From the NCBI GenBank assembly GCA_907164885.2, contig OU015490.1, forward strand, positions 226,917,054 through 226,981,053: 64,000 bases of DNA. The letters are read 5' to 3'. Position numbers and translations under genes: made by a program. Of this stretch, positions 45,186 to 59,837 are shown piece by piece. Under the pieces are notes generated by a model. The model was not told the DNA's origin. It worked only from the letters and a program-made list of their open reading frames with translations, and did no database searches. Position 1 is the first letter of the stretch, and each line of letters opens with the position of its first letter. The stretch is from Dolomedes plantarius (Eukaryota > Arthropoda > Arachnida > Araneae > Dolomedidae).

Positions 45186-46400
45186 CAGTGAAGTGCCACT
45201 GAATTAGGGATACCTACCTAGTAACGAGTTGGGCCTCCTCTGGCCTTGATAACGGCTGCCACACGACGAGGCTTAGATTCAACAAGTTTCTGGAAACGTT
45301 CCACGGGAATGGCTTGCCAAATATTGGCTAAAGCTGTCCATAATTCAGTAAGGTTCTTTCGTGCTGTGTGATGGCCTTTCACGCCTTGTTCCAAAACATC
45401 CCAAATATACTCAATAGGATTTAAGTCTGGGATTCTAGGTGGCCAATTCATGACAGAGAAGTCAGAGGAATGCTCATCCAAGCAGCCAGTAGCCAACCGG
45501 GACTTGTGAGAGGTAGAGTTGTCTTGCTGGCAAACTCCATTACCATGCGGATAACAGAACAGCATAAACGGATGGAGGTAATCACCCAGCAACTCTACGA
45601 ACCGAATTGCATTGAGGGAGGTTGGTACACGCACCGAAGATCCCAAAATGTGGCACGAAAAAACACCCCAGACAATGATTGAGCCACCATGCCCTTGTAC
45701 AGTTCCAGCCAGGCATGCAGGATCCATGGCTTCATGAGCCTGACGCCATATTCTCAGCCTTCCGTCGGCGTTAAGTAGACGGAATCGAGACTCATCACTC
45801 CATGCTACTCGTTTCCAGTCCTCTACACTCCGGTCTCTGTGCTCTCTTGTCCAGGCAAGACGTGCAGCCCGATGGCGAGTATAGAGCAATGGTACTCTCG
45901 TAGGTCGACAGCTCCTGAAACCCATACAGTGAAGCGTGAGTTGCATAGTCCGTTTACTGACTGTACGACTGGCACCGTCATTAAACTGGGTGGTAATTTG
46001 AGCTAATGTTTGGCTTCGCTAGCTACGTACAATACGCCTGAGCAGTCTCTCACCACGCACTGTCAAGGCTAATTGTCCTTTGCAGTTTGCCCGATCGCTA
46101 GTTTTTTTCCACCATCATGTATTCTTGGTATACTCTTGACACTGTCGACCTTGAAAATCCTAGCTGTCTGACAATTTCGGAAATTGAATGGCCCATGCGT
46201 CGCTCACCTACGATTTGTCCGCGATCGAAGGCGTCTAAATCAGGCAGTTTACCCATACTGGCAATTCCAACAACTAATTCAGAACTACCACAGTAAGCTC
46301 TATATATGCAGTTACCACAGCGCCCTCACTTGCGCATACATGATGCGCAGCGCTATACAATTTGCATAGGCTTTGCTATCCCTAATTCAGCGGCACTTCA

Positions 46401-46403
<3 letters not shown>
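45186..46403 (-). mobile_element. Tc1-superfamily element (DD36E type) in TA repeat
   Basis: Termini CAGTGAAGTGCCACTGAATT and (reverse complement) CACTGAAGTGCCGCTGAATT continue as AGGGATA and are flanked by TA. Both flanks continue into TA microsatellite. The 1218-bp length is about that of a complete element. Confidence 0.9.
45218..46256 (-). pseudogene. Tc1-like transposase, DD36E spacing, nearly complete
   Basis: Minus strand from 46256: MGKLPDLDAFDRGQIVGERR opens a helix-turn-helix domain with SISEIVRQLGFSRSTVSRVY. After frameshifts and stops around 45947-46110, a 242-codon frame (45946-45218) is fully open. It has HRAARLAWTREHRDRS, first catalytic motif WSDESRFRLL, VQGHGGSIIVWGVFS, second motif QQDNSTSHKSR, then PDLNPIEYIWDVLEQ, ending RVAAVIKARGGPTRY. 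I count 36 residues between the second Asp and the Glu, the spacing of the DD36E branch. All three catalytic residues are present. The N-terminal DNA-binding half is broken, so the copy is probably inactive but young. Confidence 0.85.

Positions 46404-46455
<52 letters not shown>
46404..46455. repeat. (TA)n between two Tc1 elements
   Basis: About 25 TA units join the right end of one Tc1 to the left end of the next. Confidence 0.95.
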
Positions 46456-46460
<5 letters not shown>

Positions 46461-47973
46461 TGCTTGACAATTGCTAAGGAACAGTCACATTTTTAATAGA
46501 CACTGATTGAAGAAATGAAACTTAGTATATATTTAGTGGAGATAGTGTGCATTAATTATTATGCAAAATGGTACAGATTTCGGTACATGGAAAAAGAAGA
46601 AAACGAAAAGCAAAAAAGATGCTCTTGGAGTATTTCCAAACTGCCACGCAAAATAGGTCTTCCTGCCAGAATGAAACAGTCATGAGCACCTTATTAAGGT
46701 GTGTGACCTCCTCGGACAATAGTTCACATTTTGCATCTGTTTTTCATGCTGTCTATTAAAGTATTGAGGAGTCCTTGGGGGATATTGTTCCACTCCTCTC
46801 TCAACGCAATTTTCAGTTCTTGAATGGTTTGGGGAGGGCGAGTTCTTTGAGAAACACGTCTGCCAAGAGCATCCCACGCATGATCGATAGAATTTAGGTC
46901 AAGAGAGTAAGCAGGCCATATCATTCGTTCAATGTTTTCACTTTCTAGTGTGTCCGATACTTCAGCGGCCCTGTGTGGGCTCGCATTGTCGTCCATAAAC
47001 AGAAAATCTGGACATAACGCACCCCTAAAAAGACGAACATGAGAATACATCCAGAATAATCTGTCTGCAATACCATTGCTATGTAACGGTATCTCGCTCA
47101 AAGTTGTAAAGCGGTATTTTGCCATTGTGCATAATGCCTGCCAGTACCATCATGCCTTGGCCATACCGATGACGTTCCTGAACATTCTGTGGTGCATAAC
47201 GTGTTCCCCTCTCTCTCCACACTAACTGGTGGCCAGAATCACTCGTCACAGTTAAACGGGATTTGTGAGATAACATCACTTTGGACCACTCTTGCCGACC
47301 CCAACCAATATGTTCCTTACACCAACGCAATCTTTCTCGGCGATGGCGTTGTTGAAGTGGGAGTCATTGAACAGGCTTCCGTGCATACAAACCAACCTGA
47401 TTTAATCGCCTAGAAATGGTTCTGGCTAATAAATTTGCAATTTTAGCGGTTGCAAGGTCTGCAGCTATCTGACTAGGAGTGAGATGTCTGTTCCTTTTCG
47501 CCACTAGGGATATATATCGATCCTCTTGAGGTTTGGTGTTCCTTCCACGACCACCAGCATGCTTTCGCATAGCATTTCCACCTTCAGCGGCCTCTTTTAA
47601 TCGCGATATGACACTTTTTGCCACTCCCATTACTCTGGCCACAGTACTGACACTTTGTCCTACTTGGTACCGTCCAACTGCTCGTCCACCATCGTACACA
47701 CTCAAATGATGTCTTGCAGACATTTTGCACTTAATTATTGCCACATCACACTGATTTTCCCAGAAATACCTTCCAACAACCAATGGCACTATTTTCGTCA
47801 AACACCTTACTGCATGAACTTTCGAATGAATAAAGAGTTTTCGTGCTCTGCCTTTTATACAGATAACAGGTTCTGCCCTATTACGCCTTCTGCGTTACAT
47901 TTTACTCTGATTGGTCTGCTGTCGGGAACGCTAGTTTGAAAAAAACCGGTTGTTTCTTAGCAATTGTCAAGCA

Positions 47974-47975
<2 letters not shown>
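46456..47975 (-). mobile_element. Second Tc1 element, different family, in TA repeat
   Basis: Termini CACACTGCTTGACAATTGCT (left) and CACTGCTTGACAATTGCTAA (right, reverse complement) sit between TA microsatellites. The left end carries an extra CA. Length 1520 bp. Confidence 0.9.
46680..47725 (-). pseudogene. Tc1-like transposase with lost catalytic residues
   Basis: On the minus strand MSARHHLSVYDGGRAVGRYQ opens the helix-turn-helix (47725 leftward), followed by VARVMGVAKSVISRLKEAAE and an R/G hinge, ending LLARTISRRLNQVGLYARKP. A second frame (47330-47079) covers RWCKEHIGWGRQEWSKVMLS then HKSRLTVTSDSGHQLVWR. The usual D-E of SDESRF reads H-K here. A third frame (47125-46724) has LFMDDNASPHRAAEV and WPAYSLDLNSIDHAWDALG, 34 residues apart, with Asp in place of the usual Glu. 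It ends SMKNRCKM. Two frame changes, the missing first Asp and the substituted third residue argue that it is dead. Confidence 0.85.

Positions 47976-48047
<72 letters not shown>
47976..48047. repeat. (TA)n between second and third Tc1 elements
   Basis: About 36 TA units. Confidence 0.95.
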
Positions 48048-48049
<2 letters not shown>

Positions 48050-49079
48050 TACTGGCCACTGTAAATGCAACACCCTGAAGGAAACATGCAAATAACATGA
48101 AATTTTACAACATGCATTAGCGGAGGTGAGATATGCAAATGATTAGAATTTCAGCGCAGACGCACATCAAGCGCGCCTGTGGCGCCACTTCAAAGCGCTA
48201 TTTAAGGCTTGGAGATTTCTACGATTTCAAGTTCGGCAATTGTGTTTTTCTTGTGGTTTTTTAAAAAAAAACGATCAATTATGCCTCGTCGAAAACAGCG
48301 ATCATCTTTTGATCAAATATTCGAGTTCGACAGAGGAAGGATAGTGGCCTACCGAGATTGTGGATTATCTTTCAGAGAAATCGGTAGTCGTGTTGGACGA
48401 AACCAAACAACTGTAATGCAGATATGTGATCGTTGGATGCAGGAGGGTACGACGGACCGGCGTGTTCGGTCGCATCCACCTCAGCGCACCACTTCACGTG
48501 ATGACAGGCAAATTGTGCGCATGGCAGTGACGGATCGCTCAATCACATCACGAACCATAGCACAACACATGCAGTCTGTAACGCATCATCCAGTGTCTGC
48601 GCGTACCATTCGACGCCGTTTACAGCAGAGTGGTCTGTCCTCAAGACGTCCATTGCTTTGTCTACCATTGAAGCAGAACCACAGACGTCTCCGCCGCAAA
48701 TGGTGGGATGACAGAAGGATGTGGACGGCAGAAGGGAAATTGTCTTTACTGACGAGTCACGCTTCTGTCTGCAACACCACGATGGTCGCATTCGAGTCTG
48801 GAGACACCGTGAAGAGAGGATGCTGAACAGCTGCGTTATGCACCGCCACACTGGTCCTGCACCGGGTATTATGGTATGGGGCGGTATTGGATATCACTCT
48901 CGCACACCTCTAGTACGCATTGCCCGTACTTTAAACAGCCAGCACTACATCTCCGAGGTGTTGGAGCCAGTTGTCCTTCCTTACCTTCAGGGCTTGCCCA
49001 CAGCCATATTTCAACAGGATAACCACACGTGGCACGCATTGTCCAACGGTTCTTCGTCAATCGCCAGATTGAATTGCTT
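48048..49079 (+). mobile_element. Third Tc1 element, 3'-truncated
   Basis: After TA the left end reads CTACTGGCCACTGTAAATGC then AACACC, matching the right end of the 13720-14411 copy in inverted form. Sequence similar to that copy stops at about 49079 (AATTGAATTGCTTC), where unrelated sequence and then TA repeat begin. The 3' third and right terminal repeat are therefore absent. Confidence 0.85.
48281..49079 (+). pseudogene. Tc1 transposase, N-terminal and central part
   Basis: Starts MPRRKQRSSFDQIFEFDRGR (the Met at 48281 fits the family better than the upstream in-frame Met at 48209, which lies in leader sequence). The first helix-turn-helix includes LSFREIGSRVGRNQTTVMQI, then an Arg-rich hinge and ITSRTIAQHMQSVTHHPVSA. 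A frameshift near 48715 leads into REIVFTDESRFCLQHHDG (first catalytic Asp), GIMVWGGIGYHSRTPL and [10 protein letters not shown]. Seven bases present in the 13720 copy (after GATAA, at 49021) are deleted here, shifting the frame inside the second catalytic motif. The remainder is missing. Confidence 0.85.
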
Positions 49080-49123
49080 CTTACTTAAATACTGGACATC
49101 AATAACTTTTTCTTCAATCTTCT

Positions 49124-49299
<176 letters not shown>

Positions 49300-49377
49300 T
49301 TTATTATTTCATTTCTTGTTGCTTTTTAATTCTTCTGACCTTTTTCTCTTTGACATGAAATTATGAATGATTTAAAT

Positions 49378-50231
49378 CAGAGGTACTCAAACTGCAATCA
49401 GCCAAGGTCTTATATGTGGCCCGAGACACCAACATTCATTAAAAGGCAGGTGCTTTTGTAAACATAATTTTCGAAACTAGTGCCTGAAAAATAAAAACTG
49501 TCGTGCTGATCATGTTGTTTGCATGAACTTTCTCAATCATTCAATTCCAAAATGAAATGAGATATGCGAAGTACTCGTACACACGTAGAAATACTGGTTC
49601 TTTCTTTGATGAGGTATTGATGACACCTACTGGTTCTTCCTTTGATGACGTATTGAGAGTAGAATGTAGCAAGTATAAACCTGATTTGTGTAAAATAGTG
49701 AACAGTTTGTTTCGACATGAAAAAAAATCACTATTTTTTAAATAAATTTTTAATGCATTTACGTTTTGACTATTATTTTTACATTAATACATTATGAGGT
49801 ACAGTGGGGTGCGTTGGCCCCGCCGGCAAGCGGGCCAGTGATCTGAACGTCCTGGTTTGATGGTCGTCGCTGCAAATCCACCGCCGTATTCACTAATGGT
49901 GGCCGGGGCACGTAGAATCTGTCGTGGTGGCAATGTCCTCCAAGTTCTCAAATTTACCTCTGGAAGTACAGGACAAGTGCTCCGGTGTCGTCAAATGACT
50001 CGGTTCAAAATTACGGGACCGGTCATTTAGCCAAGTCGGACTCCGACCCTTGTGGTGCTAATTTTAAACAGGAACAGCCCCTTTCAGCCCAACAGACTAT
50101 TACGAACAGGTGAATGGAACCTCGAACCAGAGGGCATTAGCAACAACAACAACATGAGGTACAGTGTACTATGTTGTGGCCAAGAAAACATATGTATGTG
50201 GCCCGAGAGAAAGTAGGGTTGAGTACGGCTG
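49378..50231. mobile_element. hAT-like MITE containing a SINE
   Basis: Left end CAGAGGTACTCAAACTGCAA with TATGTGGCCCGAGA further in. Right end (reverse complement) CAGCCGTACTCAACCCTACT with TCTCGGGCCACATA further in. Flanking 8-mers ATTTAAAT and TGTTAAAC agree at five positions. The SINE at 49807-50153 is a later insertion. Confidence 0.65.
49807..50153 (+). mobile_element. tRNA-derived SINE (family A), best-bounded copy
   Basis: Perfect 13-bp target-site duplication ATGAGGTACAGTG (49794-49806 and 50154-50166). The head GTGCGTTGGCCCCGCCGGCA with GCGGGCCAGTGATCTG and GGTTTGATGGTC is tRNA-like. The body carries AAATCCACCGCCGTATTCAC and AAATTTACCTCTGGAAGTAC, and the 3' end is GCATTAGCAACAACAACAAC, a (CAA)n tail. 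The exact duplication suggests a recent insertion. Confidence 0.92.
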
Positions 50232-50512
50232 TGTTAAACTGACGTCTCTTCCCTGTACTAAGGATCGTACTCACTCAGAGTTACTCCTTTCTGTCAACTC
50301 CGTCTTGAATCCAGTTTACTGTAATAGAGAAATGAAATATTTCTTGTCTGTTTCGATGTGTTAGTGTGTAAAACTCTCAATTACTTTTCCATTTCGATTT
50401 CTAGGCAATATCTTACTGTTATTTCTTCCCTTTTGCTACCTTGCCTTACAGACTTGCTCGAAAGCTTCATCATTTACATGTGAAATAAATTTCTTTGCCC
50501 TGAGTTAGGTTA

Positions 50513-51365
50513 TCTATATATATAAAACAGTTCCGTGACTGGCTGACTGACGGACAGATAACGCACAAATCAGACCGCTAGACCTAAAGGGCTGAAATCG
50601 TCCACGGCGATTCTTCTTATAGTGTAGGGGTGCATTAAGGAAGCTTTTTAAAAAATTCTTCTTAGATTTTTTTAAAATTAAGATTTTTTTTAATTTTCGT
50701 AAATTTTTTTAAAGTTTGCATTTAAAATAATAACACAAGGGTTATAAAGTTTATATCACAAGAAAGATCATAAAAATTCCTTTAAAATGAAACCCTATCG
50801 GAATCTTTACCTCCCATTTCTAATTTTTGGTGAATTTTTAAAAAATTATCTTTAGAATTTAATTTTTTAAATGCTGATAGCGTGATTTCTTTTTTTTTGT
50901 GATACTTTAAATTAATTTTGCGTCACGTGCATAACAACGAAATAAATTAATCTAAAAAAATATTAAAATACCGCAAAAGATAAAATTTAACCACTAGACA
51001 AATTGAAGTGGAAGATTTTAAGAATTTAATGCAAATTAGTATGTTTTATGGATATTTAATTAAACATATATATAAAACTGCAATTTCCCCTCAAAGCATG
51101 CTGCGCCATGACGATAAATAAGTATCAAGGACATACTTTAAAATACGCGGGCGTAGATGTAAGAGAAAATTGTTTCTCACACGGTCAGTTCTACGTAGCT
51201 TGCTCAAGCGTAAGTTCGCGGACGAGCCTAGTAATATTAGTTCCGCCCAATGAAGAAACATAAAATATTATTTATAGGAAAATCCTCTAAGGAGCAATTT
51301 CATTATATTTTTCATTGTAATTATCCTAAAATGTACTCCGTAGTAAAGCACGAGTATTCAGCTAA
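50513..51365 (+). mobile_element. Helitron (family 2) retaining a helicase tail
   Basis: Starts A|TCTATATATATAAAACAGTT and CCGTGACTGGCTGACTG, followed by GACCTAAAGGGCTGAAATCG. It ends ATGTACTCCGTAGTAAAGCA then CGAGTATTCAGCTAA and T. CTAA fits the CTRR rule, and the A/T flanks match Helitron insertion. The first half parallels 57082-57901. The second half instead carries the end of a Helitron helicase gene. Confidence 0.8.
51072..51263 (+). pseudogene. Pif1-like helicase C-terminus (Helitron RepHel)
   Basis: A 63-codon open frame ends at a TAA at 51261. It begins IKLQFPLKACCAMTINKYQG (like the F-A-M-T-I-N-K-S-Q-G helicase motif, with Tyr for Ser and Cys-Cys before Ala-Met) and continues HTLKYAGVDVRENCFSHGQF, YVACSSVSSRTSLVIL (usually YVACSR, here Ser) and PPNEET. 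This is the last part of the Pif1/RecD-type helicase of Helitron RepHel proteins, which normally exceed 1,000 residues. Upstream helicase and Rep domains are absent, so it is a leftover of an autonomous parent. Confidence 0.9.
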
Positions 51366-51499
51366 TTATTCATAAAGTTTTATTTTTAAGTTTATGAAAA
51401 CTACTATATTCGTGGTGCAATCCCAAAGGTCTCGAGATGTAACGTCAGCAACATGACAATGCGTCGAGAGCCATGCAAATTGCGGTTTCACGGCCACGT

Positions 51500-51905
51500 A
51501 ACCGTGTATAAAATTTATATTATCGCACCATATGCCAAATGTCCCTTAGCGTGATGTAAAGCTCCATATAACAGGAGTCTTGGACAATGGGTACCTGTCG
51601 TTTGGAGGGAATCCCGGAACACTATCTGGCAGTCTGATGGCCAGACCTAGATGTGGAGAATGCCGGGTGAACACACGTTAATCGTCTGTATTGTGCCTGA
51701 AGTCTAGTTTGGTTGCAGAGACATTATGGTTTGGATGTGTTTCTCATGGCATGACCCATGTCCCTTGAATCATGTGAAGCTAACTATGAATATTGAACCC
51801 TATCTTGATATTTTAGACAATTCAGCGTTGTCCACATTGTGACAAAGCTGCTAGCAATTCTTATGAAGGGGACACTATATCACACGAAAGGTGGGCCAAT
51901 CCATA
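51500..51905 (+). pseudogene. Tc1-like transposase relic (central part)
   Basis: In shifting plus-strand frames I read IWQSDGQTWMWRMPGEHT, then IVWMCFSWHD-like sequence (51728-51765) and NIEPYLDILDNSALSTLWQ (51788-51845). This is the order of the Tc1 segment between the first and second catalytic motifs (SDGR-VWVWRMPGE, MVWGCFS, LDILDDSVLPTLWQ). Stops interrupt it, and neither catalytic Asp motif is clean. Element ends were not found. Confidence 0.65.
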
Positions 51906-51912
51906 TTAATGA

Positions 51913-51937
51913 ACTCCATGCTTGAGAAGCATGGAGT
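51913..51937. repeat. Short perfect hairpin
   Basis: ACTCCATGCTT and its exact complement AAGCATGGAGT enclose GAG. A second smaller inverted pair (CATGTGAAA and TTTCACATG) follows at about 51958-51984. Confidence 0.8.
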
Positions 51938-51984
51938 GCACCAAATCTCCTGCGCTCCATGTGAAAAAAATTCAAATTTCACAT

Positions 51985-52602
51985 GTGTCCGAATACGTTT
52001 GGTTAGACATTGTATATTTTATAAATATTCAACATGTAATTGAAGCATTAAAATTCAGAAAAATCACTGATATATTAATATATTCATCATTAATTTCCCT
52101 TTTGAAATCAGACCCTCTGAATAACGTTTTCCCACATACCATTGAATATTTTATAGTATGCAAGAAACATGCTGTTATACCATTTTCCCTGCCAAATAAT
52201 CTCTTGCCCGAAGGCATGATTTCTTGGTCATGACATGCAGTGTAAGAAAGAAAATTTAAATATTTGAAACAGAAAATATTCCATATCAGAGTACATATAT
52301 TTGGATATAGGAGTAACTTAACCGAATGTGATATTTGATGTAAAACAATCTTGTACCAAATATGAGTAAGAAATCAAAATAAAATCTCGAAGATTCCTTT
52401 GGTAAAAAATATTAATACTCAAATCAAAGACTGCAAATCTTGAAAGCAGAGAAAGTTTTTCTTATAAGGAGAATATTTCAAGAAAGAATAAAAAAAAACT
52501 GTTTTTTTCCTTATCATACGCAGATTTTATTGACAAGCTGTTCCTTCAAGCCGGGATTCGTTTATTCAATATTAAACCTCATAAATATCATCTGTAAGCT
52601 TA

Positions 52603-52606
<4 letters not shown>
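51985..52606. other. AT-rich spacer with nothing recognised
   Basis: Short open frames here (for example 51922-52233) lack motifs and begin inside the hairpin region. Confidence 0.5.

Positions 52607-52667
<61 letters not shown>
52607..52667. repeat. (TA)n(TG)n microsatellite
   Basis: TA run passing into TG repeats. Confidence 0.96.
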
Positions 52668-52974
52668 CGGTCGTTGATCTGGATTCAAGACAGAATTCAA
52701 CTCGTTATAATTTAATAAGTTTATTTATTACATTAACTTCGAGACAAACATTCTAGCTTAGTTTCAACACGTGTCGCGATCACACACCAAGTAGTACAAA
52801 GTAAATCTGAAAACGCACATCTCCAACTGTTGCCAACCCGGAATATCTAAACTTTTCCGGCAGTACATTCGGCGAGAAAACCGGTTACCCTACAAACTCC
52901 TGACCCTGATTCGTCGAAGATTGTACTCAGTGAGGGGCGAGTCATTAAATATAACAATTACTGGATCTGATTAC

Positions 52975-52976
<2 letters not shown>
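52668..52976 (-). other. Possible LTR-like fragment between microsatellites
   Basis: About 300 bp of balanced composition lies between two simple repeats. On the minus strand it contains AATAAATAAAC near 52725 followed by about 60 bases, like the polyadenylation end of an LTR. No second copy or target duplication was found, so the identity is a guess. Confidence 0.25.
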
Positions 52977-53130
<154 letters not shown>

Positions 53131-53135
53131 ATATA

Positions 53136-56966
<3,831 letters not shown>

Positions 56967-57081
56967 GTTATTTATTTATTTATTTATTTTATTTTCATTA
57001 TGCTCCGCTTAAAAATATTAATCGTTTCTGAATTGATAACATACCTTCACCTCTAACTCAATTGGATAAATAAACACCCAA

Positions 57082-57901
57082 TCTATATATATAAAACAGT
57101 TCCGTAACTGACTCATTCATTCATTCATTCATTCACTGACTGACTGACATACAACGCACAGACCAAACCGCTGGACCTAAAGGGCTGAAATTTTGCATGG
57201 CGATTCTTCTTATAGTGTAGGGGTGCACTAAGTGAGATTTTTGAAAAATTATTCTTAGATTTTTTTAAATTACATTTTTAAGCTGTTTTTTTTACTTTTT
57301 TTAAGTTTGCATTTAAAATAATAATTTGAGGGTTATAAAATTTAAATCACGAGAAAGATCATAAAAATTCCTTTAAAATGAAAGCTTTTTCGAATCTTTA
57401 CCTTCATTTCCTGATTTTTGGTGAATTTTTAAAGATTAATTTTTAGAATTTAATTTATTAAATGCTGATCACGTGACTTCTTTTTCTGGTACTTTAAATA
57501 AATTTATCGTCACGTGCATAAAAACTAAATAGACAAAAATTAATTTTTTTTTTCTTGCTAATGCGGCAGACGATTGGACATTATCCAAAAAAATATTAAA
57601 ATACAGTAAAAGAAATATTCTTTAGTATTCTTTATATTAGATTTAATTTGAATATCTTCTTCTACATTATTTTGTCTATAAAAATATCCCTTACGATTTT
57701 TTTATAAATATATATATATATTTATAAAAATATCCCTTACGATTTTTTTATAAATATATATATATATATATTTTACATCAATTATGTACATTGATCGTCG
57801 TATTTATTATATATTGGCATATATATTGGCATTAATTGCATACATTCACCGATGTTTTTACTTTGAATGTACTCCGTAGCGAAGTGCGGGTTTTCAGCTA
57901 G
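57082..57901 (+). mobile_element. Helitron-like non-autonomous element (family 2), complete
   Basis: The sequence A|TCTATATATATAAAACAGTT at the start and CTCCGTAGCGAAGTGCGGGT then TTTCAGCTAG|T at the end give clean A/T flanks. Internally it has a CATT/GACT simple run, GACCTAAAGGGCTGAAATTT, and a local duplication of ATAAAAATATCCCTTACGAT at about 57675 and 57725. It serves as the reference copy for 43158-43994 and 50513-51365. Non-coding. Confidence 0.85.
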
Positions 57902-57959
57902 TATAAAATAAAAATACAAAGCTCCATTCCATGTAGAATTAATATACGGTTGATTATAA

Positions 57960-59819
57960 ATTGAACTTCCCCAATAAACGGCATCCTACAAACGAGTGAA
58001 ACTGCAAACGAGTGAACGGAATGGAACGAAATTTCGTATATGGGCTATACACGAGATCCGCTCATGTAATTTCGAAAAAAAAATTAGTTCCCAAATGCCA
58101 CACTAGAGGGCGCTTTTTCGGGAAAAACAGGAAATTTAACACAATAAACGACCAAAACGGAATGCACAAACAATATTAACAATAAAGAACAAGAATTATG
58201 AGTAATAAAATGTAAAGCCGGGAAAATCTGCCAGTTGTAGGAGGAAAATGTCGAGATTTGCATGCTTGGTAAGAAGAGAAAGCTTTATGCAAAGCACGTC
58301 AGGGTATAAAACGTTTTCAGATGTTGTCATGTTTAAGTCGATGTTTTCGGCTGTACTAATGATGGTCTCTTTAGTTGAACGTGCGTTATTGGTGAAGCTG
58401 TTTTACGAAAACAAGGGGAATGCTTCTGATGCAGTTCGTGAGTTTCGTCGTAGAAAGAACCTACAGCGTGGACCAATGTCTACTAAAGGTATCGGGGCCA
58501 TGATTAAGAGTTATGAAGAGACGGGGAAATTAGGAGTTCAACCTGGAAAAGGCCGTAAACGTGTCACCGCGGTACTTGTTGATGCTGTCAAGACAGCTGT
58601 TGACGCACAGTCACAGACATCAGAGTTTGGGAGCAATAGCGCGCGTGCAGTTCCTCGACAGACATGCTATTCTTACAGAACTGTCCGAAAAGTACTCAGA
58701 AACATAATGCACTACTTCGCATACAAGATCCGCCATACCCAGGAGCTGCTTGATAGGGACAAGCCACACACAACGTCTCTCATTCGCAGTCAGTTTTCTC
58801 AACAGACTGACTGCTGATCTGTCATGGCCTTGAAATATTCTGTGGAGCGACGAGGCTCATTTCTACCGAAATGGGACAGTCAGCACACAGAATTGCCGTA
58901 TTTGGGCTAAGGAAAATCTGCGGATCCAGACTGAATTTCCCCTATATCCAAAGGTCACTATCTGGTGTGGATTCGCGGCGACATTCATCCTTGGGCCATT
59001 CTTCTTTGAGGAAATCGGTGAACGTGGGCCTGTCACATGTTCCGTTACGGGCCGTCGGTACCATGCCATGCTGCGGACGTTTGTTGTGCCGCAACTACAG
59101 CAAAGACGGGTCCTTACATCGACCATTTCCATGCAGGATGGTGCGGCCTCACATATCCATGGGTCCGTGAAGGCGTTATTGCTACAACACTTCAGAGAGG
59201 AACATGTTATTAGTCGTTCCTTTCCTAATCCATGGCCACCACGTTCGCCGGATCTAACTCCATGCGAGTTCTGGTTATGGGGCTATTTAAAAAGTCTGGT
59301 GTATCGTGGAGATGTTGCGACGTTTAATGACTTAAAGAACTCCATAACGTGTCATGTGCGAAACCTCACAACTGATCAGTTACGATCTGTTGTTGAACAC
59401 ACTGTCCACCGACTTGAAATTTTGCAGGTGAATGAAGGTGGTCACGTGGACCAGTTTCCCTACATCGTCCAGAACATGATTAACAACTGCTCCTCTTGTG
59501 CAATTTTGTTCTAATCTGTTCTTGTTTCTGCAAACTGAACTTTTTTTGTTTCTCCCTTACCTTTACTTAATGTGGTTCGATGACAAGGTGATCAGAAACT
59601 GGTCAATAAATGTTAATATTGTTTCTGTATTCCGTTTTGGTCGTTCATTGTGTTAAATTTCATATTTTTCCCGAAAAGGCGCCCTCTAGTGGACATTTTG
59701 GAACTAATTTTTTTTCGCAATTCCGTGAGCGCATCTCCTGTATAGCCCATATAGAAAATTCCGTTGCATTCCGTTCACCCGTTTGCGCCGTAGGATGTCG
59801 TTTATAGGGGAAGTTTAAT
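57960..59819 (+). mobile_element. DUF4817-type DNA transposon with TIRs over 200 bp
   Basis: ATTGAACTTCCCC (57960) and the right end (reverse complement ATTAAACTTCCCC at 59819) begin inverted repeats of about 220 bp. Shared internal blocks include TATATGGGCTATACA, TAGAGGGCGC, GAAATTTAACACAAT and CGACCAAAACGGAAT. Outside both ends lies TATAA (57955-57959 and 59820-59824). The exact duplication could be TA or TATAA. The 1860-bp element carries one transposase gene. Confidence 0.85.
58359..59514 (+). pseudogene. DUF4817-type transposase, two lesions from intact
   Basis: Start at 58359 (MMVSLVERALLVKLFYENKG) is chosen because conserved DUF4817 sequence begins there. The in-frame Met at 58248 adds unrelated residues. 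HTH part: NASDAVREFRRRKNL and MIKSYEETGKLGVQPGKGRK, then linker YSYRTVRKVLRNIM. A T-run indel at 58794-58797 shifts the frame and a TGA at 58831 replaces a probable Trp. Then NILWSDEAHFYRNG (first Asp), KVTIWCGFAATFILGPFFFE, VVPQLQQRR, SMQDGAASH (second Asp) and PPRSPDLTPCEFWLWGYL with Glu 42 residues later. It ends DQFPYIVQNMINNCSSCAIL. The related relic at 1550-2437 has Asp at that last position. Confidence 0.85.
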
Positions 59820-59837
59820 TATAACCATCCGGTACTG

